A stretch of DNA of 34,694 nucleotides. Origin: Oceanospirillum sediminis. Its GTDB lineage: Bacteria > Pseudomonadota > Gammaproteobacteria > Pseudomonadales > Halomonadaceae. The notes beneath the pieces are model-generated. The model did not search any database, had not been told where the DNA came from, and saw nothing but the letters and a program-made list of their open reading frames with translations. Both the position numbers and the translations under genes were made by a program. Shown here one piece after another: positions 26,782-34,694 of this stretch. The stretch covers positions 1 through 34,694 of the forward strand of contig NZ_JACJFM010000051.1 in the NCBI RefSeq assembly GCF_014164585.1, written 5' to 3'. Every line of letters starts with the position of its first letter. Positions within the stretch are counted from its first letter, which is position 1.

Positions 26782-28167
26782 ATGGATATGTCTGATGCCC
26801 CTGTCCTGCCGCAAATGACGGCAGATACCTCTTTATCTGTTTCTTCATCAGAAAATATCGAAACGATGCAGGCCCTGAGAATGCTGGCGCTGAGTCAGGT
26901 TCATGGCTTTGGCAGCGTGCGCCTGAAAAGTTTCACCGAACAGATTCAGCAGCAAACCGGTTGCTCTGTGACGGATGAGACATTCTGGCTGGAAGTGATA
27001 CGAACCCTGCCTTACCTGATCAAGGCGCAGAAAGGGCTGACAGAATGCCTTAAACGCCTGGAGGCGCCGTTTACAGTCCACTGGCCAGAACGGGATCAGA
27101 TACTGCACTGGCTTCAGCATGATAAACACCGGTTAATCTGTCTGGGACAGGAAGCTTATCCCTGGTTGTTGCAGCAGATCCCGGACCCGCCTGCGGTGTT
27201 GTTTCTGGCAGGCAATGCAGAATTATTACATCTGCCACAGCTGGCAATTGTCGGCTCCCGAAAACCTACTGCCAGCGGTTTTAACGATGCTCGCCAGTTT
27301 GCGCAGGCGTTAGCGGAACTGGGCTGGACGATTACCAGTGGGCTGGCAGATGGTATTGATGCTTCTGCACATCAGGGAGCCTTGCAGGTCGGTGGTGCTA
27401 CGGTTGCTGTACTGGGTACCGGTATCGACCGGGTTTATCCGGCGCGTAATAAGGGGCTGTTTGAACAGATCTGGCAGCAGGGTGTGCTGGTCAGCGAGTA
27501 TCCTCTTGGGACACCTCCCAGAGGGCCTAATTTTCCGAAACGTAACCGCATTGTCAGTGGCTTAAGTGTCGGTGTTCTGGTGGTGGAAGCTGCGTTAAAA
27601 AGTGGTTCCCTGATCAGTGCCCGGCTGGCGGCAGAGCAGGACAGAGAGGTGTTTGCTATTCCGGGTTCAATTCATCAGCCGCAGAACAAAGGTTGCCATC
27701 AGCTGATTAAACAGGGTGCTAAGCTGACAGAGAATGTCGAAGACATTCATGCTGAGCTGCAGCACTGGTTTAAAATGGCCTGTGATCCTGAATCCGGTAC
27801 GCTCAATGCCATGTACCGCCCTGAACAGGCCTGTCTGTTCCCGTCGACGGCTACCAGTACAACACCTGTGGTGCCTGCAGCTGATGGTGAAGAAAAAACT
27901 GCTGATAAGCCGAACCCGATTATAGCTTCAGGAACTTCCGGCACTGAGTCTCCTGCACAGCCTCATGCTGAATCTGAGCCTTTCCCTGAGATTGCTGAGC
28001 AATATCAGCCTCTGATTGCAGCGATCAGAAACGGAGCCGGTCATGTGGATGCTCTTGTGATGGCGACAGAGTTGTCTGCTACAGAAATACAGACGCAATT
28101 GCTGATGCTGGAGTTACAGGGCGTCCTGGTGCAGAAAGAAGGACTCTATCAGTTAAACCGGGGCTAA
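26782..28167 (+). CDS. dprA: DNA-processing protein DprA
   Basis: DprA binds incoming single-stranded DNA during transformation and loads RecA. The 461-aa protein has an N-terminal helical domain and a Rossmann-type core with GSRKPTASGFNDARQFA, GLADGIDASAHQGAL, VLGTGIDRVYPARN, GPNFPKRNRIVSGLS and SGSLISARLA. A C-terminal winged-helix-like segment ends the protein (last 65 residues or so, TELSATEIQTQLLMLELQGV). It exceeds E. coli Smf (374) because of a long Pro/Ser/Thr/Glu-rich linker, about residues 335-400, and an N-terminal extension. AAAGGA sits 5 nt before the ATG at 26782; starts at 26788, 26815 or 26866 are alternatives. It is divergent from def. Confidence 0.94.
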   Translation: MDMSDAPVLPQMTADTSLSVSSSENIETMQALRMLALSQVHGFGSVRLKSFTEQIQQQTGCSVTDETFWLEVIRTLPYLIKAQKGLTECLKRLEAPFTVHWPERDQILHWLQHDKHRLICLGQEAYPWLLQQIPDPPAVLFLAGNAELLHLPQLAIVGSRKPTASGFNDARQFAQALAELGWTITSGLADGIDASAHQGALQVGGATVAVLGTGIDRVYPARNKGLFEQIWQQGVLVSEYPLGTPPRGPNFPKRNRIVSGLSVGVLVVEAALKSGSLISARLAAEQDREVFAIPGSIHQPQNKGCHQLIKQGAKLTENVEDIHAELQHWFKMACDPESGTLNAMYRPEQACLFPSTATSTTPVVPAADGEEKTADKPNPIIASGTSGTESPAQPHAESEPFPEIAEQYQPLIAAIRNGAGHVDALVMATELSATEIQTQLLMLELQGVLVQKEGLYQLNRG

Positions 28168-28342
28168 TGTCAGAGCCAGAACAGGGCAGAAACTTTTTCT
28201 GTGCTGTGTGTTCCTATACCCCGGTGTATTTCTGTAATCTGGATGGATTCATGTGGATATCATCAGGGTTTTTATCATTCTGGCCTTCCGATTATAGTAA
28301 GAGACTGGTGCGACGCATTCTTTCATCTGTGGGGATTTTTCT

Positions 28343-28909
28343 GTGACAACACAATACCATCTTCAGGCCATGGAACAGGCAGTACATACCTTGCAACAGG
28401 GTGGTGTCATTGCCTATCCGACCGAAGCGGTCTGGGGGGTGGGGTGTGATCCTGCCAATACGCAGGCGCTGGAAAAGCTGATGGCACTGAAAGCCCGTGA
28501 TCCCAATAAAGGGGTCATTCTGATTGCGGCCAGTACGGATCAGGTACTGCCTCTGATGACAGAGATTACCCCGGAACAGCAGGGGCGTCTGGATGAAACC
28601 TGGCCAGGCCCCAATACCTGGCTGGTGCCGCCATCAGGTCGGGTTCATTCTCTGGTTAAAGGCCAGCACCCTCTGGTCGCAGTCCGGGTTACGGCACACC
28701 CGTTGGTACAGGCGTTGTGTCAGGCGTTTGGTGGTGCCATTGTTTCCACTTCCGCTAATCTGGCCGGTGAGGCTCCGGCAATGTCTGCGCAACAGGTTAC
28801 AGATTATTTTGGTGAGCAGCTGGACTTTATTCTGCCCGGAGAGCTGGGTGGGGCTGACAATCCCAGTACGATACGTAATCTGCTGACCGGAGAAACCCTG
28901 CGTCCGTAA
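28343..28909 (+). CDS. tsaC: Threonylcarbamoyl-AMP synthase
   Basis: TsaC (YrdC) makes threonylcarbamoyl-AMP from threonine, bicarbonate and ATP for the t6A37 tRNA modification. The 188-aa length fits the short YrdC form (E. coli 190). Motifs seen are GGVIAYPTEAVWGVGCDP, LKARDPNKGVILI (the KxR...K set), AVRVTAHP and VSTSANLAGE. The start is GTG at 28343 with GGGGAT upstream. It follows dprA after 175 bp. On minus-strand-free ground upstream, TATAGT near 28297 could be a -10, but the -35 is poor. Confidence 0.95.
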   Translation: MTTQYHLQAMEQAVHTLQQGGVIAYPTEAVWGVGCDPANTQALEKLMALKARDPNKGVILIAASTDQVLPLMTEITPEQQGRLDETWPGPNTWLVPPSGRVHSLVKGQHPLVAVRVTAHPLVQALCQAFGGAIVSTSANLAGEAPAMSAQQVTDYFGEQLDFILPGELGGADNPSTIRNLLTGETLRP

Positions 28910-28916
28910 GGTGGCA

Positions 28917-28955
28917 TTGTGATCCTGTGCAATAGCTTCTAGTATGGGGCCCCAT
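28917..28955 (+). promoter_or_regulatory. Possible hemF promoter with operator-like palindrome
   Basis: TTGTGA (28917-28922) and TAGTAT (28940-28945) are 17 bp apart (4/6 each). The 12-bp palindrome ATGGGGCCCCAT (28944-28955) overlaps the -10 edge and would cover the start point. Confidence 0.3.
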
Positions 28956-28963
28956 TAAAATAA

Positions 28964-29965
<1,002 letters not shown>

Positions 29966-30124
29966 TCATCCTCTGACCTGTTTTTCTATCTTATTCTTAT
30001 TGCCGGAATAGATGGCGGTGCCTGTGGAGTGTCTTTACCAGACGGCAGGTACCGTAAAGGGTTGTTGTTCGGTTTCTGTTGAATAACAACAATCATCTGT
30101 TCCGGACAACCATCGGAGTAAATT

Positions 30125-30799
30125 ATGGCTCGTTTGCAGATTGCCTATATCATGGATCCCGTATGTGGCTGGTGTTATGCCGCCTCACCCATTATTGACC
30201 AGTTACGAGCAGAATATGGTGACAAACTGCAGTGGCAGGTATATCTCGGCGGGTTGATGCCTGAAAGCCGGGTGCTGGGGCCCAGATTCCGGGACCATAT
30301 TCTGACTGCCAGCCATCGTATCGAACAACTGACCGGGCAGACCATTGGTGCCGGATTTAAAGCCTTAATTCAGACACCGGATAGTGCTCTGGACTCCCGG
30401 CCTTCCAGTATCGCTATTCGCGAACTGATTCTGCAGGGAAACATGGAACACACACTGGATTATATTCAGCGCTTGCAGAATCATCACTTTCGCGATGGCT
30501 GTACCCTGACTGAAGCTGACATTCTGCTGGGAGCCGCAGAAGGCCTGTTGGAAGATACATCCAATTTGAAATACCTGCTGGAAACACCGGCCTGTTGGGA
30601 TAAAGAAACAGAAGCGCTCTTTATGCAGGGGCGCAACATGCTTACTGCCGCAGAGGGGCAAGGTTTTCCAACTCTGGCGATTAAGTATCGGGGCCGTTAT
30701 CAGAAACTGGGGCATGAAATGTATTACGACCGCCCGGAAGCGCTGGTTGCTGAACTGGCTGCTGTTGTGGCTGAAGTGACTGAACAGCCTGGTGACTGA
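30125..30799 (+). CDS. DsbA-family (thioredoxin-fold) protein, probably cytoplasmic
   Basis: This 224-aa protein has a DsbA-like fold with the redox motif C14-GW-C17 in DPVCGWCYAASP, a helical insert in the middle, and the cis-proline loop GQGFPTLAIK near residue 180. No signal peptide precedes the motif, so unlike periplasmic DsbA it should be cytoplasmic. Relatives are annotated as DsbA family or FrnE-like thiol proteins; its substrate is unknown. GGAG lies about 10 nt before the ATG. It sits 159 bp after hemF and 69 bp before aroE, and may share a transcript with aroE. Confidence 0.85.
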   Translation: MARLQIAYIMDPVCGWCYAASPIIDQLRAEYGDKLQWQVYLGGLMPESRVLGPRFRDHILTASHRIEQLTGQTIGAGFKALIQTPDSALDSRPSSIAIRELILQGNMEHTLDYIQRLQNHHFRDGCTLTEADILLGAAEGLLEDTSNLKYLLETPACWDKETEALFMQGRNMLTAAEGQGFPTLAIKYRGRYQKLGHEMYYDRPEALVAELAAVVAEVTEQPGD

Positions 30800-30868
30800 T
30801 CATTTTCTCTTATTAATCAACAAGATGTTATCTGCAAGACACCGCTAATACGCCTGAAAGGACACCCT

Positions 30869-31699
30869 ATGACAGACCGTTATGCCGTTTTTGGTAACCC
30901 TATTGCTCACAGTAAATCCCCGCAGATTCACACTGCTTTTGCTGCTCAGACAGCCCAGAATCTGAGTTATGACGCCTTACTGGCACCGGTGGATGATTTT
31001 GCCGGTAGTTTTCATCAGTTTCTGAGTGATCAGGGCAAAGGGGCTAATATCACAGTGCCTTTTAAGCAGGATGCCTTTGAGCTGGCACAACAACTGACCG
31101 AACGGGCTCAGCGGGCTGGTGCTGTGAATACTTTGTGGCAGGATGAACAGGGTGTGGTGCATGGTGATACTACAGATGGTGTCGGTTTAGTTCGGGATCT
31201 GACTGAAAATCAGTTGGTCAGCCTGCAGGGTAAGCGTGTGCTGATTCTGGGCGCCGGTGGTGCAGTACGGGGTGTGATTGAACCGATACTGGCCCATGCT
31301 CCACAGCAACTGGTGATCGCTAACCGTACCGTCAGTAAAGCAGAACTGCTGGCTGAACTGTTTGCTGACCTGGGTAATATCAGCGGTTGTGGTTTTACCG
31401 ATCTGAACGGACAGGCATTTGATGTGATAATCAATGGTACTGCTGCCAGCCTGGCCGGTGAGTTACCGCCGCTACCGGAGGACCTGCTGGCAGAAAAAGC
31501 AGCCTGCTATGACATGATGTATGGCAAAGAGATTACGGTATTTAATCAGTGGGCGCTGGATCATGGTGCTGATAAAGCCATTGATGGGCTTGGGATGCTG
31601 GTCGAGCAGGCTGCAGAGTCATTTCGTATCTGGCGTGGGGTTCTACCGGATACGAAAGCGGTTATGGCATCACTCCGGGAACAGCTGAATCAGGGCTGA
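30869..31699 (+). CDS. aroE: Shikimate dehydrogenase (NADP+)
   Basis: AroE reduces 3-dehydroshikimate to shikimate in aromatic amino acid synthesis. The 276-aa protein (E. coli 272) has the substrate site [11 protein letters not shown], catalytic Lys66 in [10 protein letters not shown], the catalytic Asp of DTTDGVG near residue 102, the NADP Rossmann motif GAGGAVRG and adenosine-binding NRT. The C-terminal [12 protein letters not shown] is typical. AAAGGA precedes the ATG. A terminator-like hairpin follows. Confidence 0.97.
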   Translation: MTDRYAVFGNPIAHSKSPQIHTAFAAQTAQNLSYDALLAPVDDFAGSFHQFLSDQGKGANITVPFKQDAFELAQQLTERAQRAGAVNTLWQDEQGVVHGDTTDGVGLVRDLTENQLVSLQGKRVLILGAGGAVRGVIEPILAHAPQQLVIANRTVSKAELLAELFADLGNISGCGFTDLNGQAFDVIINGTAASLAGELPPLPEDLLAEKAACYDMMYGKEITVFNQWALDHGADKAIDGLGMLVEQAAESFRIWRGVLPDTKAVMASLREQLNQG

Positions 31700-31731
31700 G
31701 TGCGGTATCTTTCACTTTCAGTATTCAGTAT

Positions 31732-31790
31732 AAAGCGGCTGTTTCTGACGATCCTCTTTAATTGGCAGAGAAGTCAGAACAGCGGCTTTT
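31732..31790 (+). terminator. Terminator-like hairpin after aroE
   Basis: The arm at 31732-31749 pairs with 31773-31790 over about 16 bp, with one G-G mismatch and one bulged T. The right arm ends GGCTTTT and is followed by GCTATG. An inner CTCT/AGAG pair closes the loop. Confidence 0.55.
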
Positions 31791-31822
31791 GCTATGTGAA
31801 GATGAAGCTGGTGCAGAAAAGA

Positions 31823-32101
31823 CTATTTTCTGCGATACAGCCCTACCAGACAGGCTATCAGTCCGGCCATAGATAGCAGGATACCGGAGTTGACCAGTAA
31901 CGGATGGCGTTCTGAGAAAGCCACAAAGATCGTATTGCCCTGAATACACTCACCTGTCCGGTAATCGAAGCCCTGATCCGCCGTAATACAGGCCTGTGCA
32001 TCCATCAGTTCAGACCAGTAAGCGGACATCATAATGATGGAAGGTACTGTCATCAGTAATAAGCCTGCGATGACCCAGGGGTTGCGAATGGAAAAGTTCA
32101 A
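31823..32101 (-). CDS. Small two-helix membrane protein, function unknown
   Basis: The 92-residue frame has two hydrophobic helices: about 9-28 (PWVIAGLLLMTVPSIIMMSA) and about 67-88 (HPLLVNSGILLSMAGLIACL). Between them is a polar loop with two cysteines (QACITADQG and TGECIQGN), and the protein ends RRK. The charged ends suggest both termini are cytoplasmic and the loop periplasmic, where the cysteines could pair. The start would be TTG at 32101, with AGGAT about 12 nt upstream; no ATG precedes helix 1. I do not recognise a family. It lies between aroE and the M48 lipoprotein. Confidence 0.6.
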   Translation of the reverse strand: MNFSIRNPWVIAGLLLMTVPSIIMMSAYWSELMDAQACITADQGFDYRTGECIQGNTIFVAFSERHPLLVNSGILLSMAGLIACLVGLYRRK

Positions 32102-32139
32102 ACCGTATATATCCTGTGGAAAGCTAAAACCCGGTTAAC

Positions 32140-32172
32140 AGATATAACAGGCCGGGACAGCCTGTTATATCT
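32140..32172 (-). repeat. 13-bp perfect inverted repeat after the M48 gene
   Basis: AGATATAACAGGC (32140-32152) and GCCTGTTATATCT (32160-32172) pair exactly around CGGGACA. It lies 24 bp past the stop of the M48 gene (minus). The tail on minus, GTTAACCGGGTTTTAG, is only weakly T-rich, so it may be a factor-aided terminator or 3'-end stabiliser. Confidence 0.5.
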
Positions 32173-32195
32173 TACTGAGCAAAGAGTAAAACGGA

Positions 32196-33017
32196 TCAGG
32201 CTTTACACTGAGGGCTGCGTCCCTCGGCTCTGGCCTGTTCAAAATAAGGCATCACTTTAGCCATGCGTTTGTTCAGGTCATTAATACGGCGTTTGTTCGA
32301 TGGGTGAGTAGACAGGAATTCTGGCTGAGCTTTACCACCTGCTTTTTTCCCCATATTCTGCCAGAGGGTTACCGATTCTTTCGGATCGAATCCCGCTTTA
32401 GCCATCAGATCCAGTCCCATCGCATCCGCTTCACTTTCCTGAATACGGCCAAAAGGCAGAGAGATACCGACCTGAGCGCCGACACCCAGCAGAGCAAAAA
32501 TCTCCTGTTTGTGTTTTACGTCGCCACTGAGCTGATAGGCTGCTGCCATCGCTGTCTGAGTGGCAAAAGCCGTTGATACTCTTTCGTTACCATGCTCAGC
32601 CAGTACATGGGCCAGTTCATGACCAATGACTGCTGCCAGCTGGTGCTGATTTTCAGCTACTTCCAGCAGACCGGTATAAACGCCTACTTTGCCGCCAGGC
32701 AGTGCAAAAGCATTAACCTGTTCCGAATCAAAAACCACCACCTCCCAGTTGGAGATACCGTATTTGGCCGGAACCTGCGCAATGACCTTCTGTGCCACGC
32801 AGTTCACGTAACCGTTTGTTTCCCCGCTTTTACTGGCCGGGGTATCTTCTTTCATCTGAGCGAAAGACTGAATACCCATCTGATTGATCTGTGTGCTCGG
32901 GAAAAGTTTCAGCTGGCTACGGCCAGTGGGAGATGTGCTACAGCCTGCCAGCACCAGGCTGGATAATCCCACCAGCATAGAGATTTTAATCCATGTGTTA
33001 TTCTTACTGATCTGCAT
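32196..33017 (-). CDS. M48-family metalloprotease, predicted lipoprotein
   Basis: The 273-aa protein begins with a lipoprotein signal (SSLVLAGC, modified Cys26, followed by Ser-Thr so outer-membrane sorting is likely). It carries the zinc-protease motif H133-E-L-A-H137 and, further on, E194-S-E-A-D, whose first Glu should be the third zinc ligand. FLSTHPSNKRRINDL near 235-250 is typical of this M48 branch. Close relatives such as E. coli LoiP (YggG) act in outer-membrane or periplasmic protein quality control; that role is inferred here. The ATG at 33017 has CAGGTG upstream. Confidence 0.93.
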   Translation of the reverse strand: MQISKNNTWIKISMLVGLSSLVLAGCSTSPTGRSQLKLFPSTQINQMGIQSFAQMKEDTPASKSGETNGYVNCVAQKVIAQVPAKYGISNWEVVVFDSEQVNAFALPGGKVGVYTGLLEVAENQHQLAAVIGHELAHVLAEHGNERVSTAFATQTAMAAAYQLSGDVKHKQEIFALLGVGAQVGISLPFGRIQESEADAMGLDLMAKAGFDPKESVTLWQNMGKKAGGKAQPEFLSTHPSNKRRINDLNKRMAKVMPYFEQARAEGRSPQCKA

Positions 33018-33145
33018 TGTTCTGCACCTGCATACTGAAAGGGTTTTATTGCTATTATCCGCAATCAGTGCGAAAAGTTCAGCCTGTTCTCTGGTCTTAT
33101 TTATTGAAACCGATTAACAGGGGCAGGATATTCTCAAAAGGACAG

Positions 33146-33180
33146 ATAAAAAAGCCCCGGTATCTGTTAAATACCTGGGG
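33146..33180 (-). terminator. Terminator after the Spy/CpxP-like gene
   Basis: CCCCGGTAT (33155-33163) pairs with ATACCTGGGG (33171-33180), with one bulged T. On minus the stem is followed by GCTTTTTTATC, a strong T-run. It lies about 70 bp past the stop of the gene at 33248. Confidence 0.8.
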
Positions 33181-33247
33181 AAGGATCGGATGGTGATTAC
33201 TCAGGCCTGAATAAGAGGCTGATCAGTTGATCTGGTAAATCTGCCTG

Positions 33248-33694
33248 TTATTGCAGACGCTGACGGAGTTTGTCTTTCTGTTCATCGGTCAGCACGGTCA
33301 TAATCTCCTGCATCATCGGGATACCCTGCTGCATACGGTTCTGTATCAGCTGGACTTTTTCCGACATCATACTGTTCAGCGTCGTTTCATCGGCACCATC
33401 CAGCAGTGCCAGCATAAATTCTGCTTTGTGGTCACTCATCTCTTCACGCTGATCAGCAAATCCTTTACGGTGTTTTTCGATGATGCTGCGAATTTCTTTA
33501 TGCTGACTGCGGCTAAGATCCAGCGCTTTAAACATATCCCGGTCCATCAATCCACCGGGATGAGCAAAGCCTGCTTTCTGCATCGACATGTGGCGGTTCT
33601 GATGGCAATCTGATCCTGCAGCTGAAGCCAGAAAAGGTGTGCTCATCAGTATGGCGGCCAGAGTTGAAGCTAACAGTGATTTTTTCAGGTTCAT
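33248..33694 (-). CDS. Spy/CpxP-family periplasmic protein
   Basis: The 148-aa protein has a clear signal peptide (cut after A23-S-A25). The mature part is all-helical and charged, with two LTxxQ-type motifs, LSRSQ (60-64) and LTDEQ (135-139), the Spy/CpxP signature. Spy is an ATP-independent periplasmic chaperone; CpxP restrains the CpxA sensor kinase. Without a linked cpxRA I cannot tell which role applies. A CpxR-like direct repeat and a TATACT -10 element lie upstream, favouring Cpx control. It is monocistronic with its own terminator. Confidence 0.85.
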   Translation of the reverse strand: MNLKKSLLASTLAAILMSTPFLASAAGSDCHQNRHMSMQKAGFAHPGGLMDRDMFKALDLSRSQHKEIRSIIEKHRKGFADQREEMSDHKAEFMLALLDGADETTLNSMMSEKVQLIQNRMQQGIPMMQEIMTVLTDEQKDKLRQRLQ

Positions 33695-33727
33695 GGTGCG
33701 TGCTCCTGCTGTTTATTTGATGAGACC

Positions 33728-33733
33728 AGTATA
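33728..33733 (-). promoter_or_regulatory. -10 element of the Spy/CpxP-like gene
   Basis: TATACT on minus, 34 bp before the ATG, a 5/6 match. No -35 is recognisable at 16-18 bp, as expected for an activator-dependent promoter. Confidence 0.4.
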
Positions 33734-33766
33734 GGGAGTACAGTGCAAAGTGTGTGTCAGCAGGGC

Positions 33767-33782
33767 GTAAAGGCTGTGTAAA
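33767..33782 (+). promoter_or_regulatory. CpxR-like box
   Basis: GTAAA-N6-GTAAA (33767-33771 and 33778-33782) fits the known CpxR consensus of two GTAAA repeats 4-8 bp apart. Its centre is about 53 bp before the start point implied by the -10 at 33728-33733. It is inverted relative to the gene. Confidence 0.55.
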
Positions 33783-33929
33783 GAGCAGGGCTGAGTGATT
33801 CAGTACTGCTCTGGGAGTGTCGGCTGTTCTTTTTCTGTTGCTCAGCCGGTAAAAGAACAAAGCAGATAGGTGCTGTGGTATCGCTGATAACCTGTTATTC
33901 AGGTTCAGCAGCTACAACATAAAAGCATA

Positions 33930-34481
33930 TCAGTAGTTCTCAGCGATATGCTGATCTTTCAGTTTGACGTAGTTACCGGCTGTATAGGTAAAAAAGCTAC
34001 GCTCTTTATCGGTTAGCGGACGTTTTTTCTCTACCGGTCTGCCAACATAAAGATAACCGGATTCCAGAGTCTTACCCGGTGGTACCAGGCTGCCAGCGCC
34101 GATAATCACCTCATCTTCGACAACGGCACCATCCATTACCATTGAGGCCATACCCACCAGCACTCTGCTACCAATAGTACAGCCGTGTAGCATCGCCTGA
34201 TGGCCAACCGTAACGTCATCGCCAATGATCAGAGGAAAGCCGTCCGGATTAAAAGGGCCGGCATGGGTAATATGCAGGACAGAACCATCCTGTACACTGG
34301 TACGGGCACCGATCCGTATTTTATGCATATCACCCCGAATCACGGTTAACGGCCAGACTGAGCAATCATCACCCAGTTTTACATCCCCCAGTACCACAGC
34401 GGAAGGATCAATAAATACACGCTCACCCAGTTCTGGTGTGGTGCCCTGATAGGTGCGAACGGACAGGCTGGAATCAGACAT
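33930..34481 (-). CDS. Gamma-class carbonic anhydrase-like (YrdA family) hexapeptide-repeat protein
   Basis: The 183-aa protein is a left-handed beta-helix built from hexapeptide repeats, e.g. VFIDPSAVVLGDVKLGDDCSVWP and IIGDDVTVGHQAMLHGCTIG. The zinc-site histidines of gamma carbonic anhydrases are apparent in VLHITHAG, VTVGHQAMLHG. E. coli YrdA (184 aa) is the usual comparison. Carbonic anhydrase activity is plausible but not established for many members. The ATG at 34481 starts MSDSSLSVRTYQG. The 213 bp beyond it (34482-34694) hold no gene; an inverted repeat is noted separately. Confidence 0.88.
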   Translation of the reverse strand: MSDSSLSVRTYQGTTPELGERVFIDPSAVVLGDVKLGDDCSVWPLTVIRGDMHKIRIGARTSVQDGSVLHITHAGPFNPDGFPLIIGDDVTVGHQAMLHGCTIGSRVLVGMASMVMDGAVVEDEVIIGAGSLVPPGKTLESGYLYVGRPVEKKRPLTDKERSFFTYTAGNYVKLKDQHIAENY

Positions 34482-34616
34482 AAAGCCCTCAAAAATAACT
34501 CAGATGAATCGGATAACCAGTACCGATTATACATAGTGGAGCAAAAATATTTCGAGACTCCCGGATTGCACAATAGTATGCGTTACCATAGCGTACTTCT
34601 TTGTTTGTAACTATTC

Positions 34617-34646
34617 AGCTGCCCGGTCAAAGATATCTGGCAGCTG
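34617..34646. repeat. Inverted repeat near the right edge
   Basis: CAGCTGCC (34617-34624) and GGCAGCTG (34639-34646) pair exactly around 14 nt. No T-run follows on either strand. It could belong to the promoter or 3' end of a gene beyond the window. Confidence 0.3.
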
Positions 34647-34694
34647 CCCACAAAATAACAGGGTTAAGGCATTACTTGCTGATACCGATTGTTT

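Noticed and set aside
26639-26848. 69-codon minus-strand frame between def and dprA
   Set aside because: No ribosome site or recognisable content, and it overlaps the dprA start and the def promoter.
28252-28260. DnaA-box-like TGTGGATAT upstream of tsaC
   Set aside because: One mismatch, isolated, and about 24 kb from oriC; single-mismatch hits are expected by chance.
28201-28449. 82-codon plus-strand frame between dprA and tsaC
   Set aside because: It runs into tsaC in another frame and has no clear ribosome site or domain.

Overview
The window is the replication-origin neighbourhood of a gammaproteobacterial chromosome. From memory, the order dnaA-dnaN-recF-gyrB ... gmhB ... glyS-glyQ ... 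lpxL/htrB ... trkA-rsmB-fmt-def ... dprA-tsaC ... hemF ... aroE closely follows the origin region of Pseudomonas aeruginosa. The inserted genes (a KdkA/OpsX pair, trkH beside trkA), the moderate G+C and the protein sequences fit better with a marine Oceanospirillales-type relative. That placement is inference; no rRNA or other taxonomic marker lies in the window.

Layout. (1) 154-4038, minus strand: mnmE, yidC, rnpA and rpmH are transcribed leftward, away from the origin. (2) 4039-4689: a 651-bp non-coding oriC candidate with four DnaA boxes matching TTATNCACA, two one-mismatch boxes and an AT-rich stretch. (3) 4690-11380, plus strand: dnaA, dnaN, recF and gyrB, with two parS-like ParB sites inside recF. 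(4) 11497-15272, minus: gmhB and the glyQ-glyS pair. (5) 15488-20626: an envelope/LPS block with a secreted PAP2 protein, Kdo kinase kdkA, a divergent OpsX-type heptosyltransferase, waaA and an LpxL-type acyltransferase. (6) 20739-26599, minus: def, fmt, rsmB, trkA, trkH, listed in transcription order. (7) 26782-31699, plus: dprA, tsaC, hemF, a DsbA-fold protein and aroE. (8) 31823-34481, minus: a small membrane protein, an M48 lipoprotein protease, a Spy/CpxP-like periplasmic protein with a CpxR-like box upstream, and a gamma-class carbonic anhydrase homologue.

The genes fall into four working groups. The first covers replication initiation, origin segregation and topology (oriC, DnaA, clamp, RecF, GyrB, parS). 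The second covers translation start and tRNA/rRNA modification (MnmE, RNase P protein, L34, GlyRS, Fmt, Def, RsmB, TsaC). The third covers inner-core LPS and lipid A assembly (GmhB, OpsX, KdkA, WaaA, LpxL). The fourth covers envelope biogenesis, potassium uptake and stress (YidC, TrkHA, M48, Spy-like).

I found no tRNA, rRNA, CRISPR array, insertion sequence, prophage or toxin-antitoxin pair. I also found no convincing unknown multi-gene system. The most interesting signals are at the DNA level: two parS sites written into repeated FHV(E/K)H codons of RecF, three perfect DnaA boxes inside mnmE, divergent kdkA and opsX start codons sharing one CATG, a structured trkA-trkH spacer, and a CpxR-like box. 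The usual yidD between rnpA and yidC is missing.
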